From positions 248,001 through 312,000 of the forward strand of contig CAVOWL010000001.1 in the NCBI GenBank assembly GCA_963700105.1: 64,000 nucleotides of DNA. The letters run 5' to 3'. Within the stretch, counting starts at the first letter, position 1, and every line of letters starts with the position of its first letter. Source of the DNA: CAVUWL01 sp963700105. GTDB lineage: Bacteria > Actinomycetota > Thermoleophilia > Solirubrobacterales > 70-9. A program made the position numbers and the translations under genes. Below, piece after piece: positions 27,098 to 34,721 of the stretch. Under the pieces are notes generated by a model. It was not told the origin of the DNA and searched no databases. It saw nothing but the letters and a program-made list of their open reading frames with translations.

Positions 27098-28221
27098 CTC
27101 GGAACTGCATAAATCTGGCCGCCGGCTTCAAGCACCTTCCTTGGGGCGAGGGGACTGGGCGGGGGCCCGGCGATAACTTCACCGGTCTCGGCGCTGTACT
27201 CGCCGCCGTGGCAGGGACAGACGATGATGCCCCCTTCATAACCGACTGTGCAGCCGGCATGTGTGCAGACCGCGCTGAAGGATTTGAGGCTACCGTCGGA
27301 GCCGCGGATCAGGATGTCGGGCGATCCTTCGGTTGGGTCGGTGTAGGTGGTTGCCTGCCCCTTGCCCAGCCTGCTGCTCGGGCCGAGTTTGACTGCCCCG
27401 GAAGGAACCGCGGGAGTACGGGAGGCTGAACTGCTGCCGCTGGCAGCGCCGCCGCGCCCAGAAGGAGAGACAGCGCCCTTTGCTCCGCCGGCGGGCGATC
27501 GCCCCGATCCAGACGAGGGCCCCTTTACCAGGGAGCGTGGTCCGCTGTAGGAGCCCTTTGCGAGCGCCGATACACCGGCGATCGCCACCGCCATACCGGC
27601 AAACTCGGCGAGCAGCACCCGCCGAGTCGAGGTGGAAACGGTTTCCGCCCCGGTCTCGACCGGTCCCAGCTGTTCAGGCCGCGCCACCGCAGCAGATGGC
27701 CGGCTGGCGACGTTATCGAGTGCGGGCTGACCCCGTGCGCCGGCCAGGACGAATGGCAGCCAGGCGAAGGAGAAGACAAGGTCGGGGCCCAGGAAGTAGG
27801 GATAGGTATGCCAACTGGCGGTCAAAAACAGGAGGAAGTTGAGCGCCAATCCGCAGGCCGCGGCCAAGCGGGTGAAAAGGCCCGCCGTGACAAGCAGACC
27901 GATCAGGATCTCGGTGATCGCGACCCCGACCCCCGCCAGGGTCGGATGGGGAATTGCAAACGCGCGCAAGATGAAGCCGCCAGGCGTGGAGCTGGCAAAT
28001 CCATGCAGTTGGGTGCCGATATATGTCGGCGCCCCCGGATGCAGGAAACCCGGATCGCTGAGCTTTTGGATCCCGGCATAAACAAAGGTGATGCCGAGGA
28101 ATATGCGGAGCGGAAAAAGCGCCATCGCGGTGGAGACGCTTCCCTTTCTCCGCCGCCCGGGGCGGCGACCGCTTTCTGGCCAGGAGTGACCGCGGGGGGA
28201 TTTTTCAAACTCCTCGCGCAT
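27094..28221 (-). CDS. DoxX-family membrane protein fused to Rieske [2Fe-2S] domain
   Basis: About 375 aa. The N-terminal half is a four-helix DoxX/DoxD-like domain (FPLRIFLGITFVYAGIQKL; ITEILIGLLVTAGLFTRLA), related to thiosulfate:quinone oxidoreductase small subunits. A long Ser/Gly/Pro linker follows an additional hydrophobic segment (~205-220). The C-terminal Rieske domain has both cluster motifs, CTHAGC and CPCHGG. The combination suggests a quinone-linked electron carrier on the outer face of the membrane. ATG at 28221 is chosen; GTG at 28260 and ATG at 28125 are alternatives. Confidence 0.85.
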   Translation of the reverse strand: MREEFEKSPRGHSWPESGRRPGRRRKGSVSTAMALFPLRIFLGITFVYAGIQKLSDPGFLHPGAPTYIGTQLHGFASSTPGGFILRAFAIPHPTLAGVGVAITEILIGLLVTAGLFTRLAAACGLALNFLLFLTASWHTYPYFLGPDLVFSFAWLPFVLAGARGQPALDNVASRPSAAVARPEQLGPVETGAETVSTSTRRVLLAEFAGMAVAIAGVSALAKGSYSGPRSLVKGPSSGSGRSPAGGAKGAVSPSGRGGAASGSSSASRTPAVPSGAVKLGPSSRLGKGQATTYTDPTEGSPDILIRGSDGSLKSFSAVCTHAGCTVGYEGGIIVCPCHGGEYSAETGEVIAGPPPSPLAPRKVLEAGGQIYAVPS

Positions 28222-28324
28222 CGATGCCAATCTGACGCGAAGCCTTAAATACCTCCTCACACCACCATGAGAGTCCTCTCACCCAAGCGTTAATCGCCCC
28301 TAAACGTCTCTCAACAGCATCGCT

Positions 28325-28924
28325 TTGGTGTACAGCGAGACCAAGGTCGCGTCCCACAACGGAGTGAAGGGCAATGCCCGGCTGACGGGCGGCGCCGCTG
28401 TCTTGCTGCTGGTGCTGCTCGCCCTGGAGGGGGCGACGATTCCCTTCATCGGTCGCCTCCGTGGACCCCACATCTTCATCGGCATGCTGTTGATCCCGCC
28501 CGTGCTTTTGAAGCTCAGCAGCACCGGTTATCGCTTCGTCCGCTATTACTCTTCCAATCCCGCCTATCTGCGCAAGGGACCGCCGCCGCTACCGATGCGA
28601 TTGCTCGCCCCCGGGGTCGTCCTCTCAACGCTGGCCTTGTTCGCCACCGGGGTCGCGCTTTTGATCGAGGGACCGGGCAACCACTCACTCGGTTTTTGGC
28701 ACAAGCTGAGCTTCATTGTCTGGTTTGCTCTGATGAGCGTCCATGTCATAGGTCACCTCCTCGAGCTACCCGAGCTTGCCCTCCCCGACTGGCGCAAAAG
28801 CGCTGGGCGGGAGGCAGCGCTCGCTGGATCGGGGCTGCGACTGGCCCTGATGGGTACTTCTCTAGCAGGCGGCCTCGCCCTCGCTCTCGTCACGTTCTCT
28901 CTCGCCAATCCCTGGCTCAATTGA
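28325..28924 (+). CDS. Four-helix membrane protein, putative heme-binding
   Basis: A 199-aa protein with four predicted transmembrane helices. Histidines lie in or next to helices (RGPHIFIGM, FWHKLSFIVWF, MSVHVIGHLLE), the pattern of b-type cytochromes of the b561/DUF4405 kind. No conserved family could be named. Starts with TTG at 28325 (GTG at 28328 possible), divergent from the DoxX-Rieske gene. The neighbourhood suggests membrane electron transfer. Confidence 0.7.
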   Translation: MVYSETKVASHNGVKGNARLTGGAAVLLLVLLALEGATIPFIGRLRGPHIFIGMLLIPPVLLKLSSTGYRFVRYYSSNPAYLRKGPPPLPMRLLAPGVVLSTLALFATGVALLIEGPGNHSLGFWHKLSFIVWFALMSVHVIGHLLELPELALPDWRKSAGREAALAGSGLRLALMGTSLAGGLALALVTFSLANPWLN

Positions 28925-29040
28925 GCCGCTGAAATCGCTCGGGCCCAGAACACCCGAATTGCCCCGATATTGAAGCGAGCATCGCGGCTCCGAAACGCGA
29001 GGTCCTCGCCTAGCGGGCACCCCGCCAGGAGCGCAGCCTT

Positions 29041-29703
29041 TCACTGAAAATCGGCAAGCGCCGAGACAACCTCTTGGTCAGAGACCTGGGAGAAGTCCAC
29101 ATACCATTGACCGACACCGCAAAGTTTGGGGGGAGCGACCAAGCAAACGAGCTGATCGACCTCGTTGCGCAGTCGCAGTGCTGAATCCGGCGCGCAAACC
29201 GGGACTGCCAGGATCAATTTTTGCGGTTCCTGACGGCGCGCGGCTCGAACTGCCGCCGTATAGGTGACGCCCGTCGCGACGCCGTCATCGATCAGAATCA
29301 CGACTCGGTCCCTCAGCGCCAGCGCCGCTCGGCCCTTCCGGTAAAGCCTCACACGCCGCTCCAGCTCAGCTTTCTCGCGGCTAATCAGCGCCTCGAGCTC
29401 GGCGTCGCCGATTCGGAGCTTGGTGACAGCATCGAGGTCTATCACCCGGGTCCCGTCCTCTGCAATCGCACCAAATCCATACTCCGGATTGAGAGGAGCG
29501 CCGAGCTTGCGAACGGCAAGAATCTCCAGCGACGCCCCGAGCGCTAAAGCGACCTCTCTGGCTACGTGTACACCACCGCGAGGAAGGGCCACGACAACCG
29601 GATCGAGGGGGCCAAACTCGCGCAACTGATTCGCCAGCATGCGCCCAGCCTCCAAGCGATCGGCAAATCGAGTTTGGGCCATCCCGAAGTCAGCCATGTT
29701 CAT
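29041..29703 (-). CDS. Phosphoribosyltransferase domain protein
   Basis: A 220-aa type I phosphoribosyltransferase fold. The PRPP-binding signature is VVILIDDGVATGVT, with an N-terminal PRGGVHVAREVALALGA flexible-loop region. Homologues of this form are widespread in actinobacteria, often as stress-induced genes of unknown substrate. ATG at 29703 was preferred to TTG at 29715. It is isolated, with 80-110 base gaps on both sides. Confidence 0.85.
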   Translation of the reverse strand: MNMADFGMAQTRFADRLEAGRMLANQLREFGPLDPVVVALPRGGVHVAREVALALGASLEILAVRKLGAPLNPEYGFGAIAEDGTRVIDLDAVTKLRIGDAELEALISREKAELERRVRLYRKGRAALALRDRVVILIDDGVATGVTYTAAVRAARRQEPQKLILAVPVCAPDSALRLRNEVDQLVCLVAPPKLCGVGQWYVDFSQVSDQEVVSALADFQ

Positions 29704-29798
29704 AGGGAGCGCCAACTGACTTCACCGTGTTCCCCAGCAGGCAGTTCGAAGTAGCGACGCGGTGCCGCCTCAGCCTCCCCATTCCTGCCGCCGCGGTC

Positions 29799-30464
29799 TC
29801 AGGTCTCGACCATGCCCCGGTCAAGTGCGTAACGGACCAGCTCCGCCCGGCCTGAGAGGCGAAGCTTCTGCTGGATGTGAGCACGGTGGCTCTCCACCGT
29901 CCTAATGCTCAGGTAGAGCTGTTCGGCAATCTCAGCGTTGGTGTGGCCGAGCGCGATCAGGCGCAGAACCTCTCGCTCGCGCTCGCTGAGGCCGTCACTA
30001 CGGTCTGGCTCGGGCTCAGAGACCATCCTTGCACCGAGCTCAGGCTGCAGGTAGGTGTTGCCAGCCGCGGCGCTTCGAACTGCCTGCACCAGCTCCGCGT
30101 CGGCGGCCTCCTTCAAGACGTATCCACGCACCCCGGCCTGCATTGCCTTGCGGACAGATGCCGGCTCACTTTGCATCGTCAAAACGACGATCTCGGTCTC
30201 AGGGGAGACCTCTCGTGCCTCGGGTACGGCCTCGAGGCTGGATCTACCGGGCATATTGAGATCCAGGATCAAAACGGTTGGCCTGTGACCGCGAATGTAG
30301 CGAATGGCATCTTCGACATTCCCCGCCTCGGCAACTACTTCAAAGTCGCTCTCAGCCTCAAGCAGCATGTGCAGCGCGCTGCGCACCAGGCTATGGTCAT
30401 CCGCCAACACGATCGTCGTTTTCGGCGCTCCCGCGCCCTCGGTCGAACCTTCCACCGCGGACAT
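29799..30464 (-). CDS. NarL/FixJ-family response regulator
   Basis: A 221-aa regulator: an N-terminal receiver (D68 in PTVLILDLNMPGRSS; acidic pair ADDHSLVRSAL) and a C-terminal LuxR-type helix-turn-helix (LSEREREVLRLIALGHTNAE, then SIRTVESHRAHIQQKL). ATG at 30464 gives a start close to the receiver; ATG at 30503 is possible. No histidine kinase lies next to it, so it is an orphan here. It is divergent from the cytochrome b operon and could regulate it. Confidence 0.9.
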   Translation of the reverse strand: MSAVEGSTEGAGAPKTTIVLADDHSLVRSALHMLLEAESDFEVVAEAGNVEDAIRYIRGHRPTVLILDLNMPGRSSLEAVPEAREVSPETEIVVLTMQSEPASVRKAMQAGVRGYVLKEAADAELVQAVRSAAAGNTYLQPELGARMVSEPEPDRSDGLSEREREVLRLIALGHTNAEIAEQLYLSIRTVESHRAHIQQKLRLSGRAELVRYALDRGMVET

Positions 30465-30809
30465 GGCGCTCAGACTACCGGCGCTCCCCAGACGAGAACC
30501 CATGGGATTGCTTGCAGGCCGGCGAGCGATTGTAACGGCGCCGCGATCGCGATCCGAAATCAGCCAGGCGACGATGCTGCTGCGCCAAAGAACCAGAGCC
30601 GAGGCACCACACCACCGCTCACGCCAATTCACCGCTCACGCCAATCCCCTCTATCGATTCAGAGATTTGCCGCGAATCGGCGACTGGCGGTGCACTATTT
30701 GGCAATCACGCTCAGCGCCCCAACCGGCTCGCCGCGAGCCGAAAACGGGATCTGGGGGACGCAGCGTTCGGTTTTCCCGCATGAAACTGCGGCCTTCCCG
30801 TAAACCCGG

Positions 30810-30837
30810 TTGACAGGCCGTGATTGGGTTGTAGCGT
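30810..30837 (+). promoter_or_regulatory. Candidate promoter of the cytochrome b operon
   Basis: A perfect -35 TTGACA (30810-30815) and a weaker -10 TAGCGT (30832-30837) are separated by 16 bases, about 36 bases before the first ATG of the operon. Sequence match only. Confidence 0.45.
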
Positions 30838-30873
30838 TGCGTCAAACCGATCTGGAGAGGCTGAGGCATCGCG

Positions 30874-31053
30874 ATGACTCCTGCAGTTCCCCTGCTTAAT
30901 GCAGTCCTTTTTAACCTGAACCACCCCGCGCACTACGTCCACTGGAACTTCTTTCAGATGTCGGTTCCCAATCTGCTCGTCATCTTGCTAATGATCGTTG
31001 TCTTCATCGCCGCGATCGTGCTGCCGTTTCCGAAGCATCGGCAGGAATCGTGA
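30874..31053 (+). CDS. 59-aa single-helix subunit encoded with cytochrome b
   Basis: A small gene beginning ATG at 30874 with GAGG 7 bases upstream. The product has a polar N-terminus with three histidines (NHPAHYVHWNFF), one transmembrane helix (LLVILLMIVVFIAAIVLPF) and a basic tail. Its TGA overlaps the GTG of the cytochrome b gene (GTGA), so the two are coupled. It is too short for default gene callers. A role as a small stabilising subunit, like the single-helix subunits of cytochrome bc/b6f complexes, is inferred from context. Confidence 0.8.
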   Translation: MTPAVPLLNAVLFNLNHPAHYVHWNFFQMSVPNLLVILLMIVVFIAAIVLPFPKHRQES

Positions 31054-31751
31054 GCGAAGGGTCGCATCAGCCACCGCCCCCCTCACCTGAGGAGCGCAAG
31101 ATGTGGACCACCTGGGTGCGCGAGCGCGCGGTCAGCACGATGCCGCCGGAGAAGTTGCTCCCCGATCGGCAACCCTCTTACGTTGCCTCATGGATCTATG
31201 TCTTCGGCGTCGCATCGATCTCTGCCCTCGTGGTCGTCGTGGTATCGGGGGTCATCCTCGGTCTACAGGGACCCGAATGGTGGCACGTATCGAGCGTCGG
31301 ACATTTCTTTAACAGCATCCACCTCTGGGCGGTGGAGCTTTTCTTTTTCGCCATGGTGGTCCACCTTTGGGGAAAGTTCTTTATGGGCGCCTGGCGCGGA
31401 GGTCGGGGGCCAACCTGGGTGACGGGTGCCATCACATTCCTGATCGCAATCGGAGCAGCTTTCACCGGTTACCTCTCCCAGCAGAATTTCGATTCCCAGT
31501 GGATCGCCACGCAGGGTAAGGACGGAATCAATTCGATCGGCGTCGGCGCCTTCTTCAATGTCACAAATTTTGGTCAGATGTACACCTTTCACGTGATCCT
31601 CCTGCCAGTGGTAGTCGTTGCACTTGTTATTTGGCACGTCCTGCTCGTGCGCCGCCATGGGGTGGTTCCGCCCTACCCGGCCAAGGCTAGGCGGGCCGAG
31701 CCGCCGGCTCCGCCAGCCCAGGCGGCGCCGAGCGAGGGCGGCGCGCCATGA
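31050..31751 (+). CDS. Cytochrome b/b6 N-terminal domain protein
   Basis: A 233-aa, four-helix b-type cytochrome corresponding to the heme-bearing N-terminal half of cytochrome b. Two histidine pairs are seen: H91 and H105 (13 residues between) in helix B, and H181 and H196 (14 between) in helix D; 14 is the b6 spacing. This predicts bis-His ligation of two hemes. The C-terminus is a Pro/Ala-rich tail. The start is GTG at 31050. It would oxidise quinol or pass electrons across the membrane. No Rieske or cytochrome c gene is adjacent. Confidence 0.9.
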   Translation: MSEGSHQPPPPSPEERKMWTTWVRERAVSTMPPEKLLPDRQPSYVASWIYVFGVASISALVVVVVSGVILGLQGPEWWHVSSVGHFFNSIHLWAVELFFFAMVVHLWGKFFMGAWRGGRGPTWVTGAITFLIAIGAAFTGYLSQQNFDSQWIATQGKDGINSIGVGAFFNVTNFGQMYTFHVILLPVVVVALVIWHVLLVRRHGVVPPYPAKARRAEPPAPPAQAAPSEGGAP

Positions 31752-32710
31752 GCGCCCCGGGCCCACCGGCCGAGATAGCGGATGAGGCCGCTCCCTGGCC
31801 GGGTCCCTTCGTCCGCTATGACCTAGTCAAAGAGTTCGTCGTCGCGCTTGGAGTCGTCGTCGCGCTGGCGCTAATCCTGACGATCCTCTTCTCCTCTCCC
31901 GATGATCCGGCGACGACGATCCAAAGCTGGGCGAAGGCCGATCCCGCCGACTTTCTGACCAACGCCGTGACCCAGCTGAATGGAACCAGCGACGTGGCTA
32001 CCTACGGCCCCCCCTACACAAACACCTCCGGTGTTTCCCAGGAAATCGCTGGGATCTCGCCTGCGGAAGCCGTCGGCGTTCACATCCCGATCAACACAGC
32101 TCAAAACTACGTGATCGAACCGCTGAAGGAGATCCCGGCCGATCCGCGCCTAAAGCTTGCCCTCGCCGCCTACCAAGCCGCACCCGCCAGACTGCAGCAG
32201 GCCTGGAGCAGCGCGTATGAAGAAGCACTGCCTAAAGCACGCATTGTTCACGGTATACCGGTGCTTCCCCCGGGCCGCTACGGCCCCGTCGAGCCGATGA
32301 TGACCGCGCTCCTCGGACTTGCCCAAAGCGGTGGTCTCGACGGTGCCCTTTTGGCCGGCAACCACCACTTCTATGAGACCAATTACACCAAGCCGCTTCT
32401 CTTTCTCGCCGGCGGGACCTACTTCGAAGAACGTGCAGAAGCAGAGCACTTGCTTGGCGGCCAGTGGGGAATGATGAATGAGACCGGCAGCTACCCTGGA
32501 CAGGTCTGGCTCTGGCTCTATACCTTCTGGTATCAGATCGAACCGTTTGAATCATCGACCAACGCCGACCTGCTGGTCTTCACGATTATGGGTATTCTCA
32601 GCCTCGCATTCATCTGCATTCCGTTCATCCCGGGCCTGCGGACCCTGCCCCGTCGCCTTGGCGTATACCGCGCGATCTGGCGGGAGCACTATCGTGGGAT
32701 AGAAGGTTGA
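31748..32710 (+). CDS. Membrane partner of the b-type cytochrome, unknown family
   Basis: A 320-aa protein with one helix near the N-terminus (residues ~29-51, VVALGVVVALALILTILF) and one near the C-terminus (~278-298, LLVFTIMGILSLAFICIPFI). Between them is a ~220-residue domain, presumably extracytoplasmic, with HH and several Trp/Tyr residues. It overlaps the cytochrome b gene by 4 bases. By position it replaces b6f subunit IV, but the PEWY motif of that subunit is absent. I do not recognise the family. Confidence 0.8.
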   Translation: MSAPGPPAEIADEAAPWPGPFVRYDLVKEFVVALGVVVALALILTILFSSPDDPATTIQSWAKADPADFLTNAVTQLNGTSDVATYGPPYTNTSGVSQEIAGISPAEAVGVHIPINTAQNYVIEPLKEIPADPRLKLALAAYQAAPARLQQAWSSAYEEALPKARIVHGIPVLPPGRYGPVEPMMTALLGLAQSGGLDGALLAGNHHFYETNYTKPLLFLAGGTYFEERAEAEHLLGGQWGMMNETGSYPGQVWLWLYTFWYQIEPFESSTNADLLVFTIMGILSLAFICIPFIPGLRTLPRRLGVYRAIWREHYRGIEG

Positions 32711-33270
32711 GTCCGATTCGACCCAAGGCTGCGACTTAATTTACTCAGCACCAATATCAGAGCCGGCGCAGCCGACAGGACAAGCAGAAGCAAGAACCAT
32801 GGCTGTTCGGCATCGGTTCCTGATCCCAGCGAATGGACAATTCCAAGCACCCAGAACACAGCGGTCAAACGATGCAGGCTGCGCCACCGTGACTGTCCGA
32901 CCCAGCTCCGGGCGTAGTAAGAGAGACCAAGTGCCGCGAGCGCCCAGCCCGCGGTGATTCCTAGACCCGTCCAGAAGGGGCGATACCCCCCCGTGAATGG
33001 GATCGAGATATCAAGGATCGTGGGGTGCAGGAAATGATCCCCGAGTAACGAGGCTCCGTGCACCGCGACTGCGACAAGGGTTGCCATGGAGAGCGCCTCA
33101 TGCAACGCCTTGGCATCGCCGCCTAGGCCTTTGCGCGGGACACCACGACCGCTGATCAGCAGACCAGCGCCGACGGCGGCGCTGGAAAGAACAAGAGCCG
33201 CAATCCCCGCAGCACGGCTTGTAATCCAAAATATGTGGGGCCCAACTGAGGTCGCCGCAACCGCGATCAC
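32689..33270 (-). CDS. Ferric-reductase-like transmembrane protein
   Basis: A 193-aa protein with five to six helices and histidines arranged as in ferric reductase/MsrQ-type heme domains (HEALSMATLVAVAVHG; WRSLHRLTAVFWVLGIVHSLG). It probably binds b-type heme within the membrane; no flavin or NAD domain follows. Its 3' end overlaps the convergent cytochrome partner gene by 22 bases. Starts with GTG at 33270, overlapping the stop of the upstream gene. Confidence 0.85.
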   Translation of the reverse strand: MIAVAATSVGPHIFWITSRAAGIAALVLSSAAVGAGLLISGRGVPRKGLGGDAKALHEALSMATLVAVAVHGASLLGDHFLHPTILDISIPFTGGYRPFWTGLGITAGWALAALGLSYYARSWVGQSRWRSLHRLTAVFWVLGIVHSLGSGTDAEQPWFLLLLVLSAAPALILVLSKLSRSLGSNRTQPSIPR

Positions 33271-33644
33271 GACGCCGCGGTGATGATCGGCGCAGGGGCC
33301 GGGGCGGGCGCGGGCGCCGCCGCTTGTTCGCTCGGCGCCGCTTGTTCGCTCGGCGCCGCACGGGTTGGCGCCGCCGCCGCTTCATTTCCGGGGCGTCGCG
33401 CGGGGTGAGATGCGCGTCGAGCCGAGGCGAGAAGCTTGTGATCACTCAGCTTGGTGCGACTCAAGACCGGGTCGTTTCCGGTGACCAGCTGGCCAAATAC
33501 AATCGCCCAAGCAACGGCGAACAGCGCCAGCGACCCTCGAATCGTGCGCCGGCGAATCAGCTGGACCCGACGCCGCTTGGATCGGATCTTTGCTCGGGCA
33601 AGGCCCTTAGCCTCTAGGCGGTGGATCTCATCCATCGGCTCCAT
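33267..33644 (-). CDS. Small membrane protein with Ala/Pro-rich tail
   Basis: A 125-aa protein: a basic N-terminus (RSKRRRVQLIRRR), one transmembrane helix (GSLALFAVAWAIVFGQLV, residues ~37-54) and a low-complexity tail with two APSEQA units and alternating Ala-Pro. Coupled by a 4-base overlap to the ferric-reductase-like gene downstream, so a functional link is likely. Unknown function. Confidence 0.75.
   Translation of the reverse strand: MEPMDEIHRLEAKGLARAKIRSKRRRVQLIRRRTIRGSLALFAVAWAIVFGQLVTGNDPVLSRTKLSDHKLLASARRASHPARRPGNEAAAAPTRAAPSEQAAPSEQAAAPAPAPAPAPIITAAS
33322..33357. repeat. Tandem 18-base repeat, two copies
   Basis: Two perfect copies of an 18-base unit (GCTTGTTCGCTCGGCGCC) inside the small membrane protein gene, encoding the doubled APSEQA. 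Probably a slippage or unequal-recombination site. Confidence 0.8.
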
Positions 33645-33715
33645 TCTGAGTTGAATTCCCTAAGCAGCGGCAAACCCTGCCTGAGAATGCTCTTAAAGGA
33701 CCCCAAAGAAATATT

Positions 33716-34651
33716 GTGCCCGCCACGGACCAGCACTCCCCCGATCGGCTTCAAGAAAGGCGCGCTCGGGCGCGCCGAATGCGCCTCATGCGGCGTCGAC
33801 GGCTTATCGCCGTTCTAGCTCTGATTGGTCTGGTGGCACTCGGTGCCCTGAAGATATTCGAGCAAAAAAGCCGCCACTCGGCTACCCCCAGTGAAACCAG
33901 GCCTTCGAAATCGGCTCAAAAGCAATCTTTTAGCAACCAGCCCCACTCGGCGCTGGTACGAAACGCCCGGCCCCAGCCCAATTGGCAGATTCACCGTGGC
34001 CCGGTTCCGATCCTCGTCTACCACGCGCTTGGCAGTCCGCCCCCTAGCGAGGAATACCCGGGCCTTTACGTTCCATTCAAGGAATTCCGCGAAGAGATCG
34101 CCTGGCTCGCGCGCAACGGCTACCAGGGGGTCACGCTTGATCAGGTAGAGCATGCCTGGTACGGGAACGGGAAATTGCCTCCGAAACCAATCGTGATCAC
34201 CTTCGACAATGGGTACCCAGCCCAGGTTCGCTTTGCGCCCAATGTGCTCGATCGATACGGGTGGCCAGCGGTGCTTTTTGAGATCACCGTCGAACATCTC
34301 ACGCCTCCATACATAAAGCCAATCATTGCCAAAGGTTGGGAGGTTGATTCCCACTCGGCCACTCATCCCGATCTGACCACCATGAGTGGTGCCGAACTGA
34401 ACTATCAGGTGAGCGGATCGCGCCGCTTCCTGCAGCGCACCTACCACGTTCCTTCGCATAATTTTTGTTACCCCTCAAGCCTCTACAACAGCGCGACCAT
34501 AGCCGCAGTCCGAGCAGCAGGGTACACCGGCGCGGTCACTGAGAACCCCGGCTACGCCAGTCGCCAGCAACCATTCGAACTTAATAGGTACGAGATTGAG
34601 GGGGGCCAAGGAGTCGCAGGTCTCGCGGCTGACCTCAAATCCCCTGGTTGA
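33716..34651 (+). CDS. Polysaccharide deacetylase (NodB) family protein
   Basis: A 311-aa protein with a basic N-terminus and one membrane anchor (residues ~29-46), then a carbohydrate esterase 4 domain. Motif 1 reads ITFDNGY with N165 where the metal-binding second Asp is usual; motif 2 SHSATH keeps both histidines (H213, H217). It probably acts on cell-wall or surface glycans outside the membrane, unless the Asp to Asn change alters metal use. GTG at 33716; an internal ATG near 33779 is possible. Confidence 0.88.
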   Translation: MPATDQHSPDRLQERRARARRMRLMRRRRLIAVLALIGLVALGALKIFEQKSRHSATPSETRPSKSAQKQSFSNQPHSALVRNARPQPNWQIHRGPVPILVYHALGSPPPSEEYPGLYVPFKEFREEIAWLARNGYQGVTLDQVEHAWYGNGKLPPKPIVITFDNGYPAQVRFAPNVLDRYGWPAVLFEITVEHLTPPYIKPIIAKGWEVDSHSATHPDLTTMSGAELNYQVSGSRRFLQRTYHVPSHNFCYPSSLYNSATIAAVRAAGYTGAVTENPGYASRQQPFELNRYEIEGGQGVAGLAADLKSPG

Positions 34652-34721
34652 CAATTGACCAAGACATCCCCGGAGGGCCCTTCTGCCGCCCTCGGGAACG
34701 ACGATCGATAAGAATATTGGG

